NCBI RefSeq assembly: GCF_000332075.2
Contig: NZ_ALVU02000001.1
Span: 3,112,324 to 3,176,323 of the forward strand
Direction: 5' to 3'
DNA: 64,000 nt
DNA from: Synechocystis sp. PCC 7509
Lineage (GTDB): Bacteria; Cyanobacteriota; Cyanobacteriia; Cyanobacteriales; Chroococcidiopsidaceae
The position numbers and the translations under genes are program-made. Shown here in pieces: positions 1 through 8,817 of this stretch. The notes under the pieces were generated by a model, which had not been told where the DNA came from, ran no database searches, and saw nothing but the letters and a program-made list of their open reading frames with translations. Each line of letters opens with the position of its first letter. Positions within the stretch are counted from its first letter, which is position 1.

Positions 1-1245
1 ATTGTCAAAATTCTGTTTAAAGGCGAAGTTGCTGCCGAAATTCCTGCCTTAGCTTTAGCAGAAAATACACCACTTTATCATCACCAATTATTGAGCCAGC
101 CGCCAGAGTACGCCCGTAAAGCTGCTGAATGGACGAGCCAATCCTTACCAACTTGTAACTTAGAAGGTATTGAAATAACAGGTGACTTTCACTCTTGGCA
201 AGAGATTTTAATTACTCTCCTCGATACTCCAAATATTGCCTCTAAGCGCTGGATTTATCGCCAGTACGACCACCAAGTACAAAATAATACAGTAATTTTA
301 CCGGGGGGTGCTGATGCGGCGGTAATTCGCTTGCGATCGCATAATAAAGGAGTAGCAGCTACAGTAGATTGCAATCCCCGCTACATATACATAGACCCTT
401 ACGAAGGCGCTAAAGCTGTAGTCGCCGAAGCCGCCCGAAATCTTAGCTGTGTAGGTGCAGAACCGATTGCAGTCACCGACAATTTAAACTTTGGTAGCCC
501 CGAAAACCCGATTGGATACTGGCAATTATCCGAAGCTTGTCGAGGCATAGCTGAAGCTTGCAGAGAATTAAAAACACCCGTTACAGGTGGTAATGTCTCT
601 CTTTACAATGAAACCCTTGATGCTAATGGCACTCCTCAACCAATTTATCCAACTCCTGTTATCGGAATGGTGGGTTTAATTGCCGATTTAACTCATATTT
701 GCGGACAAAGCTGGCAAAATGAAGGGGATTTAATTTATTTATTAGGAAGCGATGAAGGTATAACCCTCGGCTGTTCTGAGTATTTAGCCACCATTCACGG
801 ACTTGTAGCCGGAAAACCACCCCAAGTAAACTTTGATTTAGAACGCCGCGTACAGGCTGCTTGTCGCGGGGGAATTAGCAATAGTTGGGTGCGCTCGGCT
901 CACGATTGCGCCGAAGGGGGAATCGCTATTGCGCTTGCGGAATCTTGCATTTCTGGAAACTTAGGGGCAAAAGTTCAATTACAATCATCTACTTATCGCA
1001 CTGATGAAATACTCTTTGGAGAAGCTAGTGGGCGGATTCTTGTTTCTATCTCTCCCACCCATGCAGAAGCTTGGGAGGCTTATCTACAGCAACAACTAGG
1101 AAATAATTGGCAAAAAATCGGTGTGGTTAGCGACACTAAGGCTTTACAGGTTTCTACTACAAGAAGTCGCCCTTTAATTGACGTTACTATCAAAGAAATG
1201 AGTCAAGCTTTCTATGATGCTATTGAACGCCGCCTAAATACTTAA
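1..1245 (+). CDS. purL: phosphoribosylformylglycinamidine synthase II, 3' part
   Basis: This is the C-terminal 414 residues of the ATP-dependent enzyme that converts FGAR to FGAM with glutamine nitrogen in purine synthesis. The reading frame is open from base 1, so the gene starts outside the window; the first in-frame ATG is not its start. Family landmarks seen are [20 protein letters not shown], the Asn/Ser-rich stretch [10 protein letters not shown], and a C-terminal AIRS-type half ending in a DUF-free tail. It is followed after 167 bases by purF, an arrangement common in cyanobacteria. Identity is firm; only completeness is limited by the window edge. Confidence 0.95.
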   Translation: MVKILFKGEVAAEIPALALAENTPLYHHQLLSQPPEYARKAAEWTSQSLPTCNLEGIEITGDFHSWQEILITLLDTPNIASKRWIYRQYDHQVQNNTVILPGGADAAVIRLRSHNKGVAATVDCNPRYIYIDPYEGAKAVVAEAARNLSCVGAEPIAVTDNLNFGSPENPIGYWQLSEACRGIAEACRELKTPVTGGNVSLYNETLDANGTPQPIYPTPVIGMVGLIADLTHICGQSWQNEGDLIYLLGSDEGITLGCSEYLATIHGLVAGKPPQVNFDLERRVQAACRGGISNSWVRSAHDCAEGGIAIALAESCISGNLGAKVQLQSSTYRTDEILFGEASGRILVSISPTHAEAWEAYLQQQLGNNWQKIGVVSDTKALQVSTTRSRPLIDVTIKEMSQAFYDAIERRLNT

Positions 1246-1412
1246 AACAATTTTGTTGTCAATGAGCATAATTACGTTAACCTTGTAATTAGAGCTTGTT
1301 AACGTTTTATTAAGCCGAGTTAAAAATTATCAAATAATCTTTTCAAACAAATAAGCGATCGCAACTGTTTTATCACCAGAACTTACAAACTTTTCAGGAG
1401 TAAAGCCCAAGC

Positions 1413-2900
1413 ATGAACCCCAACTATCCCCCTGTAAACATCGTCAAAGATGAGCTAATGTCCGAACAGTCCAATCATTCTACGGATAAGCCAGAAGAAG
1501 CTTGTGGCGTGTTTGGTGTATTTGCACCAGGGGAAGATGTAGCCAAGCTAACTTACTTTGGTTTATACGCGTTGCAGCATCGGGGTCAAGAATCGGCGGG
1601 AATCGCTACTTTTGACGACAATGGAGTTCACCTGTATAAAGAAATGGGGTTAGTATCCCAAGTTTTTAACGAAACAATCTTAAATAAGTTGCCCGGCAAT
1701 TTAGCTGTAGGTCATACTCGTTACTCAACAACAGGCTCTAGCCGGGTTGTCAATGCTCAACCCGCAGTTTTAGAGACTCAACGAGGGGCTTTGGCGCTAG
1801 CACACAATGGTAATTTAGTCAATACTTCTGCTTTGCGTGAGGAGTTATTGCACAAACATAACTTACTAACCACCACAGATTCGGAAGTAATTGCTTTTGC
1901 GATCGCTGAAGAAATCGATGCAGGTAAAGAATGGTTAGATGGGGCAATTAGTGCCTTTCAACGTTGCCAAGGAGCTTTTAGTTTAGTTATTGGTACGCCC
2001 GTAGGCATAATGGGAGTACGCGATCCTAATGGTATTCGTCCCTTAGTAATTGGCACTTTAGACACCAAAGAGCCGCGCTATGTACTCGCTTCAGAAACTT
2101 GCGGTTTAGACATTATTGGCGCTACTTACTTGCGCGATGTAGAGCCAGGAGAATTAGTCTGGATTACCGAAAAAGGATTAGCCTCTTTCCACTGGGCGCA
2201 ACAGCCGCAACGTAAATTGTGCATATTTGAAATGATTTACTTTGCCAGACCCGACAGCATTATGAACGATGAAAGCTTGTACAGCTATCGGATGCGAATC
2301 GGGCGGCAATTAGCAAAAGAATCTTTTGTAGATGCAGATATTGTAATTGGCGTACCAGATTCCGGCATCCCGGCGGCGATTGGATTCTCGCAAGAATCCG
2401 GCATTACTTACGCTGAGGGATTAATTAAAAATCGTTATGTAGGTAGAACATTTATTCAACCTACGCAAACGATGCGCGAGTCTGGTATCCGCATGAAACT
2501 AAACCCGCTTAAAGATGTGTTAGTAGGTAAGCGAGTAATTATTGTTGATGATTCTATCGTGCGGGGAACAACCAGCCGCAAGCTAGTAAAAGCTCTGCGT
2601 GATGCTGGCGCAACGGAAGTACATATGCGCGTATCTTCTCCCCCTGTAACTCATCCTTGTTTCTACGGTATTGATACCGATAATCAAGATCAACTAATAG
2701 CTGCTACCAAATCAGTAGAAGAAATAGCTAAATTATTAGAGGTCGATTCTTTAGCTTATCTAAGTCAAGAAGGTATGCTAGAAACAACAAAACAAGATCC
2801 GACTAATTTTTGTTCAGCTTGCTTTAATGGCGATTATCCGATCACAATTCCCGAAACTATCAAGCGTTCTAAGTTAATGTTAGAGCCAACAAAAGTTTAA
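1413..2900 (+). CDS. purF: amidophosphoribosyltransferase
   Basis: Catalyses the first committed step of purine synthesis, making 5-phosphoribosylamine from PRPP and glutamine. The protein has 495 residues. A 30-residue leader precedes Cys31 of EEACGVFGVF, which becomes the N-terminal nucleophile after propeptide cleavage. The glutaminase half is followed by a phosphoribosyltransferase half with the PRPP loop VIIVDDSIVRGTTS near residue 375. Cysteines in KLCIF, HPCFYG and FCSAC match the positions that hold a 4Fe-4S cluster in the Bacillus-type enzyme. AGGAG lies about 15 bases before the chosen ATG; a second Met (residue 16) is a possible start. Confidence 0.96.
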   Translation: MNPNYPPVNIVKDELMSEQSNHSTDKPEEACGVFGVFAPGEDVAKLTYFGLYALQHRGQESAGIATFDDNGVHLYKEMGLVSQVFNETILNKLPGNLAVGHTRYSTTGSSRVVNAQPAVLETQRGALALAHNGNLVNTSALREELLHKHNLLTTTDSEVIAFAIAEEIDAGKEWLDGAISAFQRCQGAFSLVIGTPVGIMGVRDPNGIRPLVIGTLDTKEPRYVLASETCGLDIIGATYLRDVEPGELVWITEKGLASFHWAQQPQRKLCIFEMIYFARPDSIMNDESLYSYRMRIGRQLAKESFVDADIVIGVPDSGIPAAIGFSQESGITYAEGLIKNRYVGRTFIQPTQTMRESGIRMKLNPLKDVLVGKRVIIVDDSIVRGTTSRKLVKALRDAGATEVHMRVSSPPVTHPCFYGIDTDNQDQLIAATKSVEEIAKLLEVDSLAYLSQEGMLETTKQDPTNFCSACFNGDYPITIPETIKRSKLMLEPTKV

Positions 2901-2926
2901 AATAGCTTGTATTAGAAGCGATCGCG

Positions 2927-3517
2927 TTAGTCTCCAGTGCGATCGCCTAAATCAAATTCTACATTCTCATAAATATCTTCAACAGTTATTTCTAGGTTGA
3001 TTGAAGGAAAAACTATCTTGTCTGTCATAGCTTCATAAGCTCGAAACAGCCAGGAATTTCCGTCAGCTTTTGTATAATGCTCAATTTCTGTTTTGTACTG
3101 GTTAATTAGTACATATTCTTGAAGTTCAGCAATAGAGCGGTAATAACGAAACTTATCGGTGCGATCGTAGTTTTTGGTAGATTTTGATAAAACTTCTACA
3201 ATCAAGCAAGGATTTAAGATTGTATCAGTACGCCGCTCTTGAAAAACGGGTTGACCTTGAATTAAAAAAACATCAGGATAAGTATATTGTCGATACGGAG
3301 GAATCCACAGCCGTAAATCGCCGATATAAGGCTTGATGTCTGTCTTCCGCAGCATAAACTTTAAAAAAGCATAGACATTTCCGGCAATTTGATTGTGGTT
3401 AATCGAAGCGCCCGTCATTGATACAATTTCTCCATTGCGGTACTCGCTGCGAAACTCGGCAACTTCTTCTTGTGTCAAATATTCTTCGGGAGTGTAGTAT
3501 CTTTGCTGGGCTTGCAT
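2927..3517 (-). CDS. Uma2 family endonuclease (DUF820)
   Basis: A 196-residue protein of the Uma2/DUF820 family, which has a PD-(D/E)XK restriction-nuclease-like fold and is heavily expanded in cyanobacteria with largely unknown roles. Seen: the N-terminal YTPEEYL motif, the EYRNGEIVSMTG strand, the catalytic-looking Asp of YTYPDVFLI, and LIVEVLSKSTKNYDRTDKF with the Glu and downstream Lys expected of the nuclease core. It stands alone, converging on purF with 26 bases between stops. A second member lies at 26902-27534. Family assignment is firm; biological role is not known. Confidence 0.88.
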   Translation of the reverse strand: MQAQQRYYTPEEYLTQEEVAEFRSEYRNGEIVSMTGASINHNQIAGNVYAFLKFMLRKTDIKPYIGDLRLWIPPYRQYTYPDVFLIQGQPVFQERRTDTILNPCLIVEVLSKSTKNYDRTDKFRYYRSIAELQEYVLINQYKTEIEHYTKADGNSWLFRAYEAMTDKIVFPSINLEITVEDIYENVEFDLGDRTGD

Positions 3518-3569
3518 TTATCACCACCCTTTATTTTTACTCTAACAAGTGCGATCGCCTTTCTCAACT

Positions 3570-4181
3570 TCACTTATCTAACTGCATTGCGCCCAAATAC
3601 TTAGTTAAATACGGCGAAAATACTTCATAAATTAACGTTAACGGCTGTCCATGATGCCAAAACAAATAATGTCGCCCCCAAAATGGGCCTGGTTGTTCAA
3701 AAGCTGACTCTAACGCCGCACAATTGCCGTAATAAATCCCTTGAACGTCTCTATATAACTCTGTTCGCAAGCGAGTTAAACTAGCCCAAATTGGTAAAGA
3801 GCGGTTTTGTAAATACTCATCTACATGACTTGCTTCCCACCAAGAAGTAGCATAAGCTAGGCGCTGTCCTGAAGCCGTCCGCAGCCATACTTGTCTTCTT
3901 AGTCTTGGTTCAGGTACAGCTTGAATCAAATCCGGCGCACCGTCCAAATCTACCCCAATTAACGACATATCAATTACATCTACTTCCGTCGGTTCACCCG
4001 TCAGCAATTGCAAATGTCTCGTTGGCGAACCATCTCCTAATAACAGCAATTGCCAAGCTGGGGCTAATTGAGTATGAGATAAACCTTTTTGCACGTCTAC
4101 CTCATTTCCCTGCCATAGGGGTATAAGATTATGCCAGGTTGACGGTAAAATTACGCTGTTTGCCTTAGTAATTGCAGTCAA
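3570..4181 (-). CDS. chorismate pyruvate-lyase family protein
   Basis: A 203-residue protein of the cyanobacterial chorismate lyase (DUF98) family. The family releases pyruvate from chorismate to give 4-hydroxybenzoate, the head group of plastoquinone. Supporting stretches are LLLLGDGSPTRHLQLLTGEP, a central VPEPRLRRQVWLRT and ATSWWEASHVDEYL. The product would be used by the UbiA-type prenyltransferase at 23217-24101. The only start in this frame is TTG at 4181, since no upstream ATG or GTG is available. Family call is confident; the reaction is inferred from relatives. Confidence 0.82.
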   Translation of the reverse strand: MTAITKANSVILPSTWHNLIPLWQGNEVDVQKGLSHTQLAPAWQLLLLGDGSPTRHLQLLTGEPTEVDVIDMSLIGVDLDGAPDLIQAVPEPRLRRQVWLRTASGQRLAYATSWWEASHVDEYLQNRSLPIWASLTRLRTELYRDVQGIYYGNCAALESAFEQPGPFWGRHYLFWHHGQPLTLIYEVFSPYLTKYLGAMQLDK

Positions 4182-4247
4182 TTTTATTTACAAAACTTCA
4201 TCACTTATCTTAAATATAAACAATTCCTGGAAAAAAGCCTAAAAATG

Positions 4248-4285
4248 TTAAAAGTCCTGAGTAAATTAATACCCAGGACTTTTAA
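4248..4285 (-). terminator. hairpin downstream of tRNA-Leu
   Basis: Arms TTAAAAGTCCTG and CAGGACTTTTAA (4248-4259 and 4274-4285) pair perfectly over 12 bases around a 14-base loop. Read on the minus strand, the hairpin begins 8 bases after the tRNA 3' end and is followed by TTTTAACATTTTT, fitting a Rho-independent terminator for the tRNA. Confidence 0.7.
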
Positions 4286-4293
4286 CTTAAAAA

Positions 4294-4375
4294 TGCGGAA
4301 GGCGAGACTCGAACTCGCAAGGGCAAGCCCACACGCACCTCAAGCGTGCGCGTATACCAATTCCGCCACATCCGC
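4294..4375 (-). tRNA. tRNA-Leu (anticodon GAG)
   Basis: Read on the minus strand, the gene starts GCGGATGTGGCGGAATTGG, has anticodon stem CACGC/GCGTG with loop TTGAGGT (anticodon GAG, reading CTC and CTT), a long class II variable arm, and T arm GCGAG-TTCGAGT-CTCGC. The acceptor ends CTTCCGC with discriminator A; CCA is not encoded. Acceptor pair 6:67 is a T-T mismatch, the other six pairs being regular. It lies between the chorismate lyase gene and accC. Confidence 0.93.
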
Positions 4376-4573
4376 ACGATTTGTAGGCATAAACTAATGT
4401 AACACCTTTTGGGCAAGCCGGAAAAAATAGTTATAAATTGCCGTTATTTAAGAATTTCAAACTCTAGTTTGAAATTAAATATAATTATTTGACTCAAAAC
4501 TACTTTAAGATACTTGTTGCAGTTAGTCCTCAAAGGATGGCAACCTAACTGATACAGACATTATTTTTAAAAA

Positions 4574-5929
4574 ATGCAGTTCGATAAAATATTAATTGCC
4601 AATCGTGGAGAAATTGCTTTACGCATCCTGCGCGCCTGCGAAGAAATGGGCATCGCAACTATTGCTGTACATTCTACCGTTGACCGCCATGCCCTCCACG
4701 TCCAACTCGCCGATGAAGCGGTTTGTATTGGTGAAGCACCCAGTAGTAAAAGTTATCTAAATATACCAGGAATAATTGCCGCCGCTTTAACTCGCAATGC
4801 CACAGCAATTCATCCTGGTTACGGCTTTTTAGCAGAAAATGCCCGATTTGCCGAAATTTGTGCTGACCACAAAATCGCTTTTATTGGCCCAACTCCGGAA
4901 GCAATGAGGGCGATGGGGGACAAAGCCACCGCCAAAGCAACGATGATTGCGGCGGGTGTACCTACTGTACCGGGTAGCAATGGGTTATTACAAGACGAAA
5001 AAGCCGCTCAAGAACTTGCGGATTCTATAGGCTACCCAGTGATGATTAAAGCCACAGCAGGAGGTGGTGGGAGAGGAATGCGGCTAGTACGCGATCGCAA
5101 TGACCTAGTTAAGCTATTTTTTGCCGCTAGAGGTGAAGCGGAGGCTAGTTTTGGCAATCCAGGACTATATATAGAAAAATTTGTCGAACGCCCCCGCCAT
5201 ATAGAGTTTCAAATTATTGCCGATAATTACGGTAATGTGCTGCACCTAGGCGAACGGGATTGTTCAATTCAACGCCGCCATCAAAAACTACTAGAAGAAG
5301 CCCCTAGCCCCGCTTTAGACCCCGAATTAAGAGAGAAAATGGGTGCGGCGGCGGTACGGGCGGCTAAATCCATTAATTACACCGGAGCGGGAACGGTGGA
5401 ATTTCTACTTGCACCCAATGGCGAGTTCTATTTTATGGAGATGAATACTCGCATTCAAGTAGAACATCCCGTAACAGAAATGGTGACTGGTTTTGATTTA
5501 GTTGCCGAACAAATTAGAATCGCTCAAGGGGAAAAATTGCAGCAAACCCAAGAGCAAGTAGTGTTGCGGGGTCATGCGATTGAATGTCGAATTAATGCCG
5601 AAGACCCCGATCGCGATTTTCGTCCCGCACCGGGCAGAATTAGCGGCTATTTGCCCCCTGGCGGCCCTGGAGTTCGCATAGATTCCCACATTTACACCGA
5701 TTATCAAATTCCGCCTTACTACGATTCTTTGATTGGTAAACTCATTGTGTGGGGAAGCGATCGCCCTAGTGCCATTAAGCGGATGAAAAGAGCCTTGCGA
5801 GAGTTTGCGCTTACAGGTGTACCAACTACGATTGGCTTTCACCAACGAATTTTGGAAACACCAGAATTTTTATCTGGGGAAATTTACACCGACTTTATTG
5901 AAAAAGTCATGTTTCCCCCCAAGGAATAA
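4574..5929 (+). CDS. accC: acetyl-CoA carboxylase biotin carboxylase subunit
   Basis: Carboxylates the biotin carried by the AccB protein using ATP and bicarbonate, the first half reaction of malonyl-CoA formation for fatty acids. The 451-residue length is that of stand-alone AccC. Seen: N-terminal [19 protein letters not shown], glycine-rich ATP loop [14 protein letters not shown] near residue 158, [20 protein letters not shown] near 228, and catalytic [15 protein letters not shown] near 288. The C-terminal domain ends without a biotinyl domain. No adjacent accB is present here. Its stop faces that of the YggT gene one base away. Confidence 0.96.
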   Translation: MQFDKILIANRGEIALRILRACEEMGIATIAVHSTVDRHALHVQLADEAVCIGEAPSSKSYLNIPGIIAAALTRNATAIHPGYGFLAENARFAEICADHKIAFIGPTPEAMRAMGDKATAKATMIAAGVPTVPGSNGLLQDEKAAQELADSIGYPVMIKATAGGGGRGMRLVRDRNDLVKLFFAARGEAEASFGNPGLYIEKFVERPRHIEFQIIADNYGNVLHLGERDCSIQRRHQKLLEEAPSPALDPELREKMGAAAVRAAKSINYTGAGTVEFLLAPNGEFYFMEMNTRIQVEHPVTEMVTGFDLVAEQIRIAQGEKLQQTQEQVVLRGHAIECRINAEDPDRDFRPAPGRISGYLPPGGPGVRIDSHIYTDYQIPPYYDSLIGKLIVWGSDRPSAIKRMKRALREFALTGVPTTIGFHQRILETPEFLSGEIYTDFIEKVMFPPKE

Positions 5930-5930
5930 T

Positions 5931-6224
5931 TTATTGCAACTGGGCAAACATTCGTAGCAAGCCTTGCTGACCAATAAGTATTTCTCTAACTAAGCTAAAA
6001 ATCCCAATCCAAATAATCGGCGTAATATCAACGCCACCAATGGGGGGTACTAGCTTGCGCACTGGGACTAAGAAAGGTTCTGTTGTCCAACCTACTAAGT
6101 TAAAAGGTAGGCGATTGAGGTCTACTTGGGGATACCAGCTAAGGACGATCCGAAAAATGAATAATAAAATCATTAAACCCAAAAATATCCCCAAAACCCA
6201 AGTAGTAATAGTAATAGCACTCAT
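5931..6224 (-). CDS. YggT family membrane protein
   Basis: A 97-residue protein with two hydrophobic helices: residues about 5-27 (WVLGIFLGLMILLFIFRIVL) and about 64-84 (VDITPIIWIGIFSLVREILI). They flank the family motif WTTEPFLVPVRKLVPPIGGVDI. YggT proteins are CcmB/Ycf19-like; the plastid relative Ycf19 and cyanobacterial members are linked to membrane complex maturation or thylakoid organisation, but the role of this copy is not shown. It converges on accC with one base between stop codons. Confidence 0.85.
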   Translation of the reverse strand: MSAITITTWVLGIFLGLMILLFIFRIVLSWYPQVDLNRLPFNLVGWTTEPFLVPVRKLVPPIGGVDITPIIWIGIFSLVREILIGQQGLLRMFAQLQ

Positions 6225-6404
6225 AATCTGTGGTAGCGATCGCCAAAATTAAAAAAATCTTTTAGTTTGTCAATAAACCTATACATTATTTTAACGTAAC
6301 GGTTCTATGTCAAACAAATATAACTAGCGCCCGCAAACTTCTTTGCAAGGGTGTAACAGACGATTAAAATTAAAGTGCAGTATGTAAACAAAGGTTGATA
6401 ATAG

Positions 6405-6524
6405 ATGACTCCTTCTTTAATGAATTTCTTTTATAGTTTGCTGGCTGGGGCTGTAATTATTGTGATTCCCGCCACCGCTTTTCTAATTTTCATTAGCCAA
6501 AAAGATAAAATTGAACGCTCTTAA
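6405..6524 (+). CDS. psbX: photosystem II protein PsbX
   Basis: A 39-residue single-helix subunit of photosystem II, at the thylakoid core periphery near cytochrome b559. The translation begins MTPSLMNFFYSLLAGAVIIV, continues IPATAFLIFI and ends SQKDKIERS. This matches the PsbX pattern, with an N-terminal MTPSL, one membrane helix with an IPAT kink and the C-terminal ISQKDKI tail. The ATG follows an A-rich leader without a strong Shine-Dalgarno. It is followed by a terminator and then ycf66. Short length is normal for the family. Confidence 0.95.
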   Translation: MTPSLMNFFYSLLAGAVIIVIPATAFLIFISQKDKIERS

Positions 6525-6591
6525 GCTTAGGGGGAGTTCGGATCGTCGGCTCCCAAATAAATATGCTTAAATAACTCCTAAGCTACTTTTA

Positions 6592-6640
6592 CCCTCGGTA
6601 TGCTGTCAATTTTTCTAGACATAAACCGAGGCTTTTTATT
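6592..6640 (+). terminator. terminator between psbX and ycf66
   Basis: Arms CCTCGGT (6593-6599) and ACCGAGG (6625-6631) are separated by a 25-base loop and followed by CTTTTTATTT. The layout fits a Rho-independent terminator ending the psbX transcript before ycf66. The loop is long, which lowers certainty. Confidence 0.6.
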
Positions 6641-6725
6641 TCGGACTGCGCGATCGCCATGGCAATTAGACTAGAGATTTTAATCACAAGTAGTTAACAT
6701 AGATTTGAGTCTTGGTAAAACAGTA

Positions 6726-7658
6726 ATGGTAAATTTTGGGCTGAACTGGGCTAGTACGCTCGCCCAGGTAAATTTTGGGGGTGGGACGCACACCCTTTTA
6801 GGTATTTTATTGGCAGTAGCCGGGGCGGCGTTGTACTTCTTGCGATCGGTTCGCCCAGAATTATCGCGGGATCACGATATCTTTTTTGCGGCTATAGGTT
6901 TAGTTTGTGGGGTCATTTTAATTTCCCAAGGATGGCGACTAGACCCAATTTTACAATTTGGTCAGGTGCTATTAGTTGGTTCTACAGTATTTTTTGCCGT
7001 TGAAAGTATCCGGCTTCGAGGTATCGCTACGGAGCAAGCCAAGCGCAATACAAAGATTGTTGATGACGATCGCCCAGTAAGCAATTACTATCAGCAAGCA
7101 GAAATAGACGAATTAGAAGTTGATTACGATCGCCCAGCGCGTCCTCGGATTCCTGGAAGCCGCGATCCAAGAGCAAGTCGCCCGGATTTATCTTACGAAG
7201 AAGATGAAACTCCTCGCCGTCGTATCCGCAACGATAGTTATGAAGACGAACAACCTCGGCGCACCTCTAGTCGGGACAGCGATAACCCTGGACAGGTGAA
7301 TAAACCCAACCAAAGGCGCTCGTCCTCTAAGCGGGTGGAAACTCGCTATCAAGATGAATGGGATTCCCCCAAAAATCCAGCGTGGGATGAGCCTAAAAAT
7401 CCAGAGGAAGAATGGGGTACGTCTTCTAGCAGCCCTAAAAAGCGATCGCGCCCTACAAATAATCCCACCGGGCGATCGGAGACAGAAAATCTTGACAAGC
7501 CCTCTCCTAGACCGCGCAAACGCCGCCCTACTCAAGAACCTGTACAACCACCTTCTAGAGATGATGAAGCTATCCCCACAGACTATGTAGATTACAAACC
7601 TATTGATCGCTCTAGGGATGACGATCCAGATAATTCCACAGATTTTGACCAGTTTTAA
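6726..7658 (+). CDS. ycf66: Ycf66 family protein
   Basis: A 310-residue protein whose N-terminal third is the Ycf66 domain: MVNFGLN, then three hydrophobic segments including LLGILLAVAGAALYFLRSVR, FFAAIGLVCGVILISQGWRL and VLLVGSTVFFAVESIRLRG. Ycf66 is conserved in cyanobacteria and some plastids; its function is not established. From about residue 115 the protein becomes a strongly charged, Arg/Asp/Pro-rich tail that looks disordered. An in-frame TTG seven codons upstream exists, but family members start at MVNFGLN, so the ATG is preferred. Confidence 0.85.
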   Translation: MVNFGLNWASTLAQVNFGGGTHTLLGILLAVAGAALYFLRSVRPELSRDHDIFFAAIGLVCGVILISQGWRLDPILQFGQVLLVGSTVFFAVESIRLRGIATEQAKRNTKIVDDDRPVSNYYQQAEIDELEVDYDRPARPRIPGSRDPRASRPDLSYEEDETPRRRIRNDSYEDEQPRRTSSRDSDNPGQVNKPNQRRSSSKRVETRYQDEWDSPKNPAWDEPKNPEEEWGTSSSSPKKRSRPTNNPTGRSETENLDKPSPRPRKRRPTQEPVQPPSRDDEAIPTDYVDYKPIDRSRDDDPDNSTDFDQF

Positions 7659-7705
7659 GCGGTATACAGAACTCGCCCCAATGGCGATGGGAAATAGATA
7701 GAAAT

Positions 7706-8269
7706 GTGAAAAAGTTTTCGATAAAATCATTACTCCAACGCTGCTGGCGTTGGAGTTTTAGCTTGGGTTTAATTGTTTTAATAGCTGCTTGCAGTCCGGG
7801 AAGCGATACTATTATTAACACCGGAGCGCTCAATAGTCGCTATACCGAAGAACAACCAGCCTTAAGCGGTAACGGGCGCTACTTAGCCTATGTTTCTAAC
7901 CGCGCCGGAAGTCGCAATATTTTGTTATACGACTTGCAATTGCAGCAATTAGTCGCTTTACCTCGCTTAAATCGACAGAAAACCATTGTCGAAAATCCCA
8001 GTATTAGCTATACAGGGCGCTATATCGTTTATATCACTAGCAATCGAGGGATACCAGTATTGGCGCTATACGATCGCGTTACTCGTACTCCCCAAATTCT
8101 TAACCAGTGGTATCAAGGGTTGGTACGCAATCCAAATATTAGTCCTGATGGTCGTTTTATTGTCTTTGAAGGTAGCCGTCGCGGACAATGGGATATTGAA
8201 GTATTAGATCGAGGTACTAATGTAGAATTGGATCTTCCTGATTCGCCTTTGCCTGGGATATCGCCTTAG
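7706..8269 (+). CDS. TolB-like beta-propeller lipoprotein
   Basis: A 187-residue secreted protein with an N-terminal signal and lipobox IAAC (Cys29). It carries several copies of the TolB/WD40-like (PD40) repeat: GNGRYLAYVSNRAGSRNILLYD, TGRYIVYITSNRGIPVLALYD and PDGRFIVFEGSRRGQWDIEVLD (each quoted in part). Such repeats form propeller blades, so this short protein alone would make only part of a propeller. It starts at a GTG. A paralogue follows nine bases later, suggesting an operon. Function unknown; it probably acts in the periplasm. Confidence 0.8.
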   Translation: MKKFSIKSLLQRCWRWSFSLGLIVLIAACSPGSDTIINTGALNSRYTEEQPALSGNGRYLAYVSNRAGSRNILLYDLQLQQLVALPRLNRQKTIVENPSISYTGRYIVYITSNRGIPVLALYDRVTRTPQILNQWYQGLVRNPNISPDGRFIVFEGSRRGQWDIEVLDRGTNVELDLPDSPLPGISP

Positions 8270-8278
8270 TTAGCTAGT

Positions 8279-8803
8279 ATGATGCGATTTGTTTTGCCTT
8301 TAATAATTGTCTTAGTTAGCTTATTAAGTGGTTGTACGGGCTATTATGGCTTATTAAACTATCCTTTCGAGCCGGGAGGAAAAAGCTTAAATAGTCCGAG
8401 TAGCGATCTTACTGCGCAAATTGCCGGGAGATATATTACTTTTACAAGCGATCGCGCTGGTCGTCAAAATATCTATTTATTTGATACTGTTTCCCAAACT
8501 TTAATTGATTTACCGCTCTTGAATCAGCTTGATGCAATTTCTGCTCATCCCGATATTTCTAGCGATGGACGCTACATTGTTTTTTCTGCTAGTCGTCAAG
8601 GACGTACAGGAATTTTTATTTACGATCGCCAACTTCGTCAATCGCGCAACCTCACGCCCAACTTACAAGCCCAAGTCCAAAATCCGACAATTAGTGCCGA
8701 TGGTAATACTATCGCTTTCGAGTCTAACGTCAATGGTCAGTGGGATATTTTAGTTTATAACCGTTCTGGAGAGCGCTTAAACATCCCTGCCGAACCCCGT
8801 TAG
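8279..8803 (+). CDS. TolB-like beta-propeller lipoprotein, paralogue
   Basis: A 174-residue lipoprotein with lipobox LSGC (Cys19) after a short hydrophobic signal. It repeats the blade pattern of its upstream neighbour: AGRYITFTSDRAGRQNIYLFD, SDGRYIVFSASRQGRTGIFI and ADGNTIAFESNVNGQWDILV. Both proteins end their last blade with GQWDI, which points to tandem duplication. Two adjacent ATG codons could start it. Together the pair might form one complete propeller, but that is inference. Confidence 0.8.
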   Translation: MMRFVLPLIIVLVSLLSGCTGYYGLLNYPFEPGGKSLNSPSSDLTAQIAGRYITFTSDRAGRQNIYLFDTVSQTLIDLPLLNQLDAISAHPDISSDGRYIVFSASRQGRTGIFIYDRQLRQSRNLTPNLQAQVQNPTISADGNTIAFESNVNGQWDILVYNRSGERLNIPAEPR

Positions 8804-8817
8804 CGATCGCCAATTCC

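Noticed and set aside
7188-7730. 180-residue open frame antisense to the ycf66 tail
   Set aside because: It mirrors the Arg/Asp-rich repeats of Ycf66; open antisense frames are expected opposite such composition. Its translation has no recognisable family.
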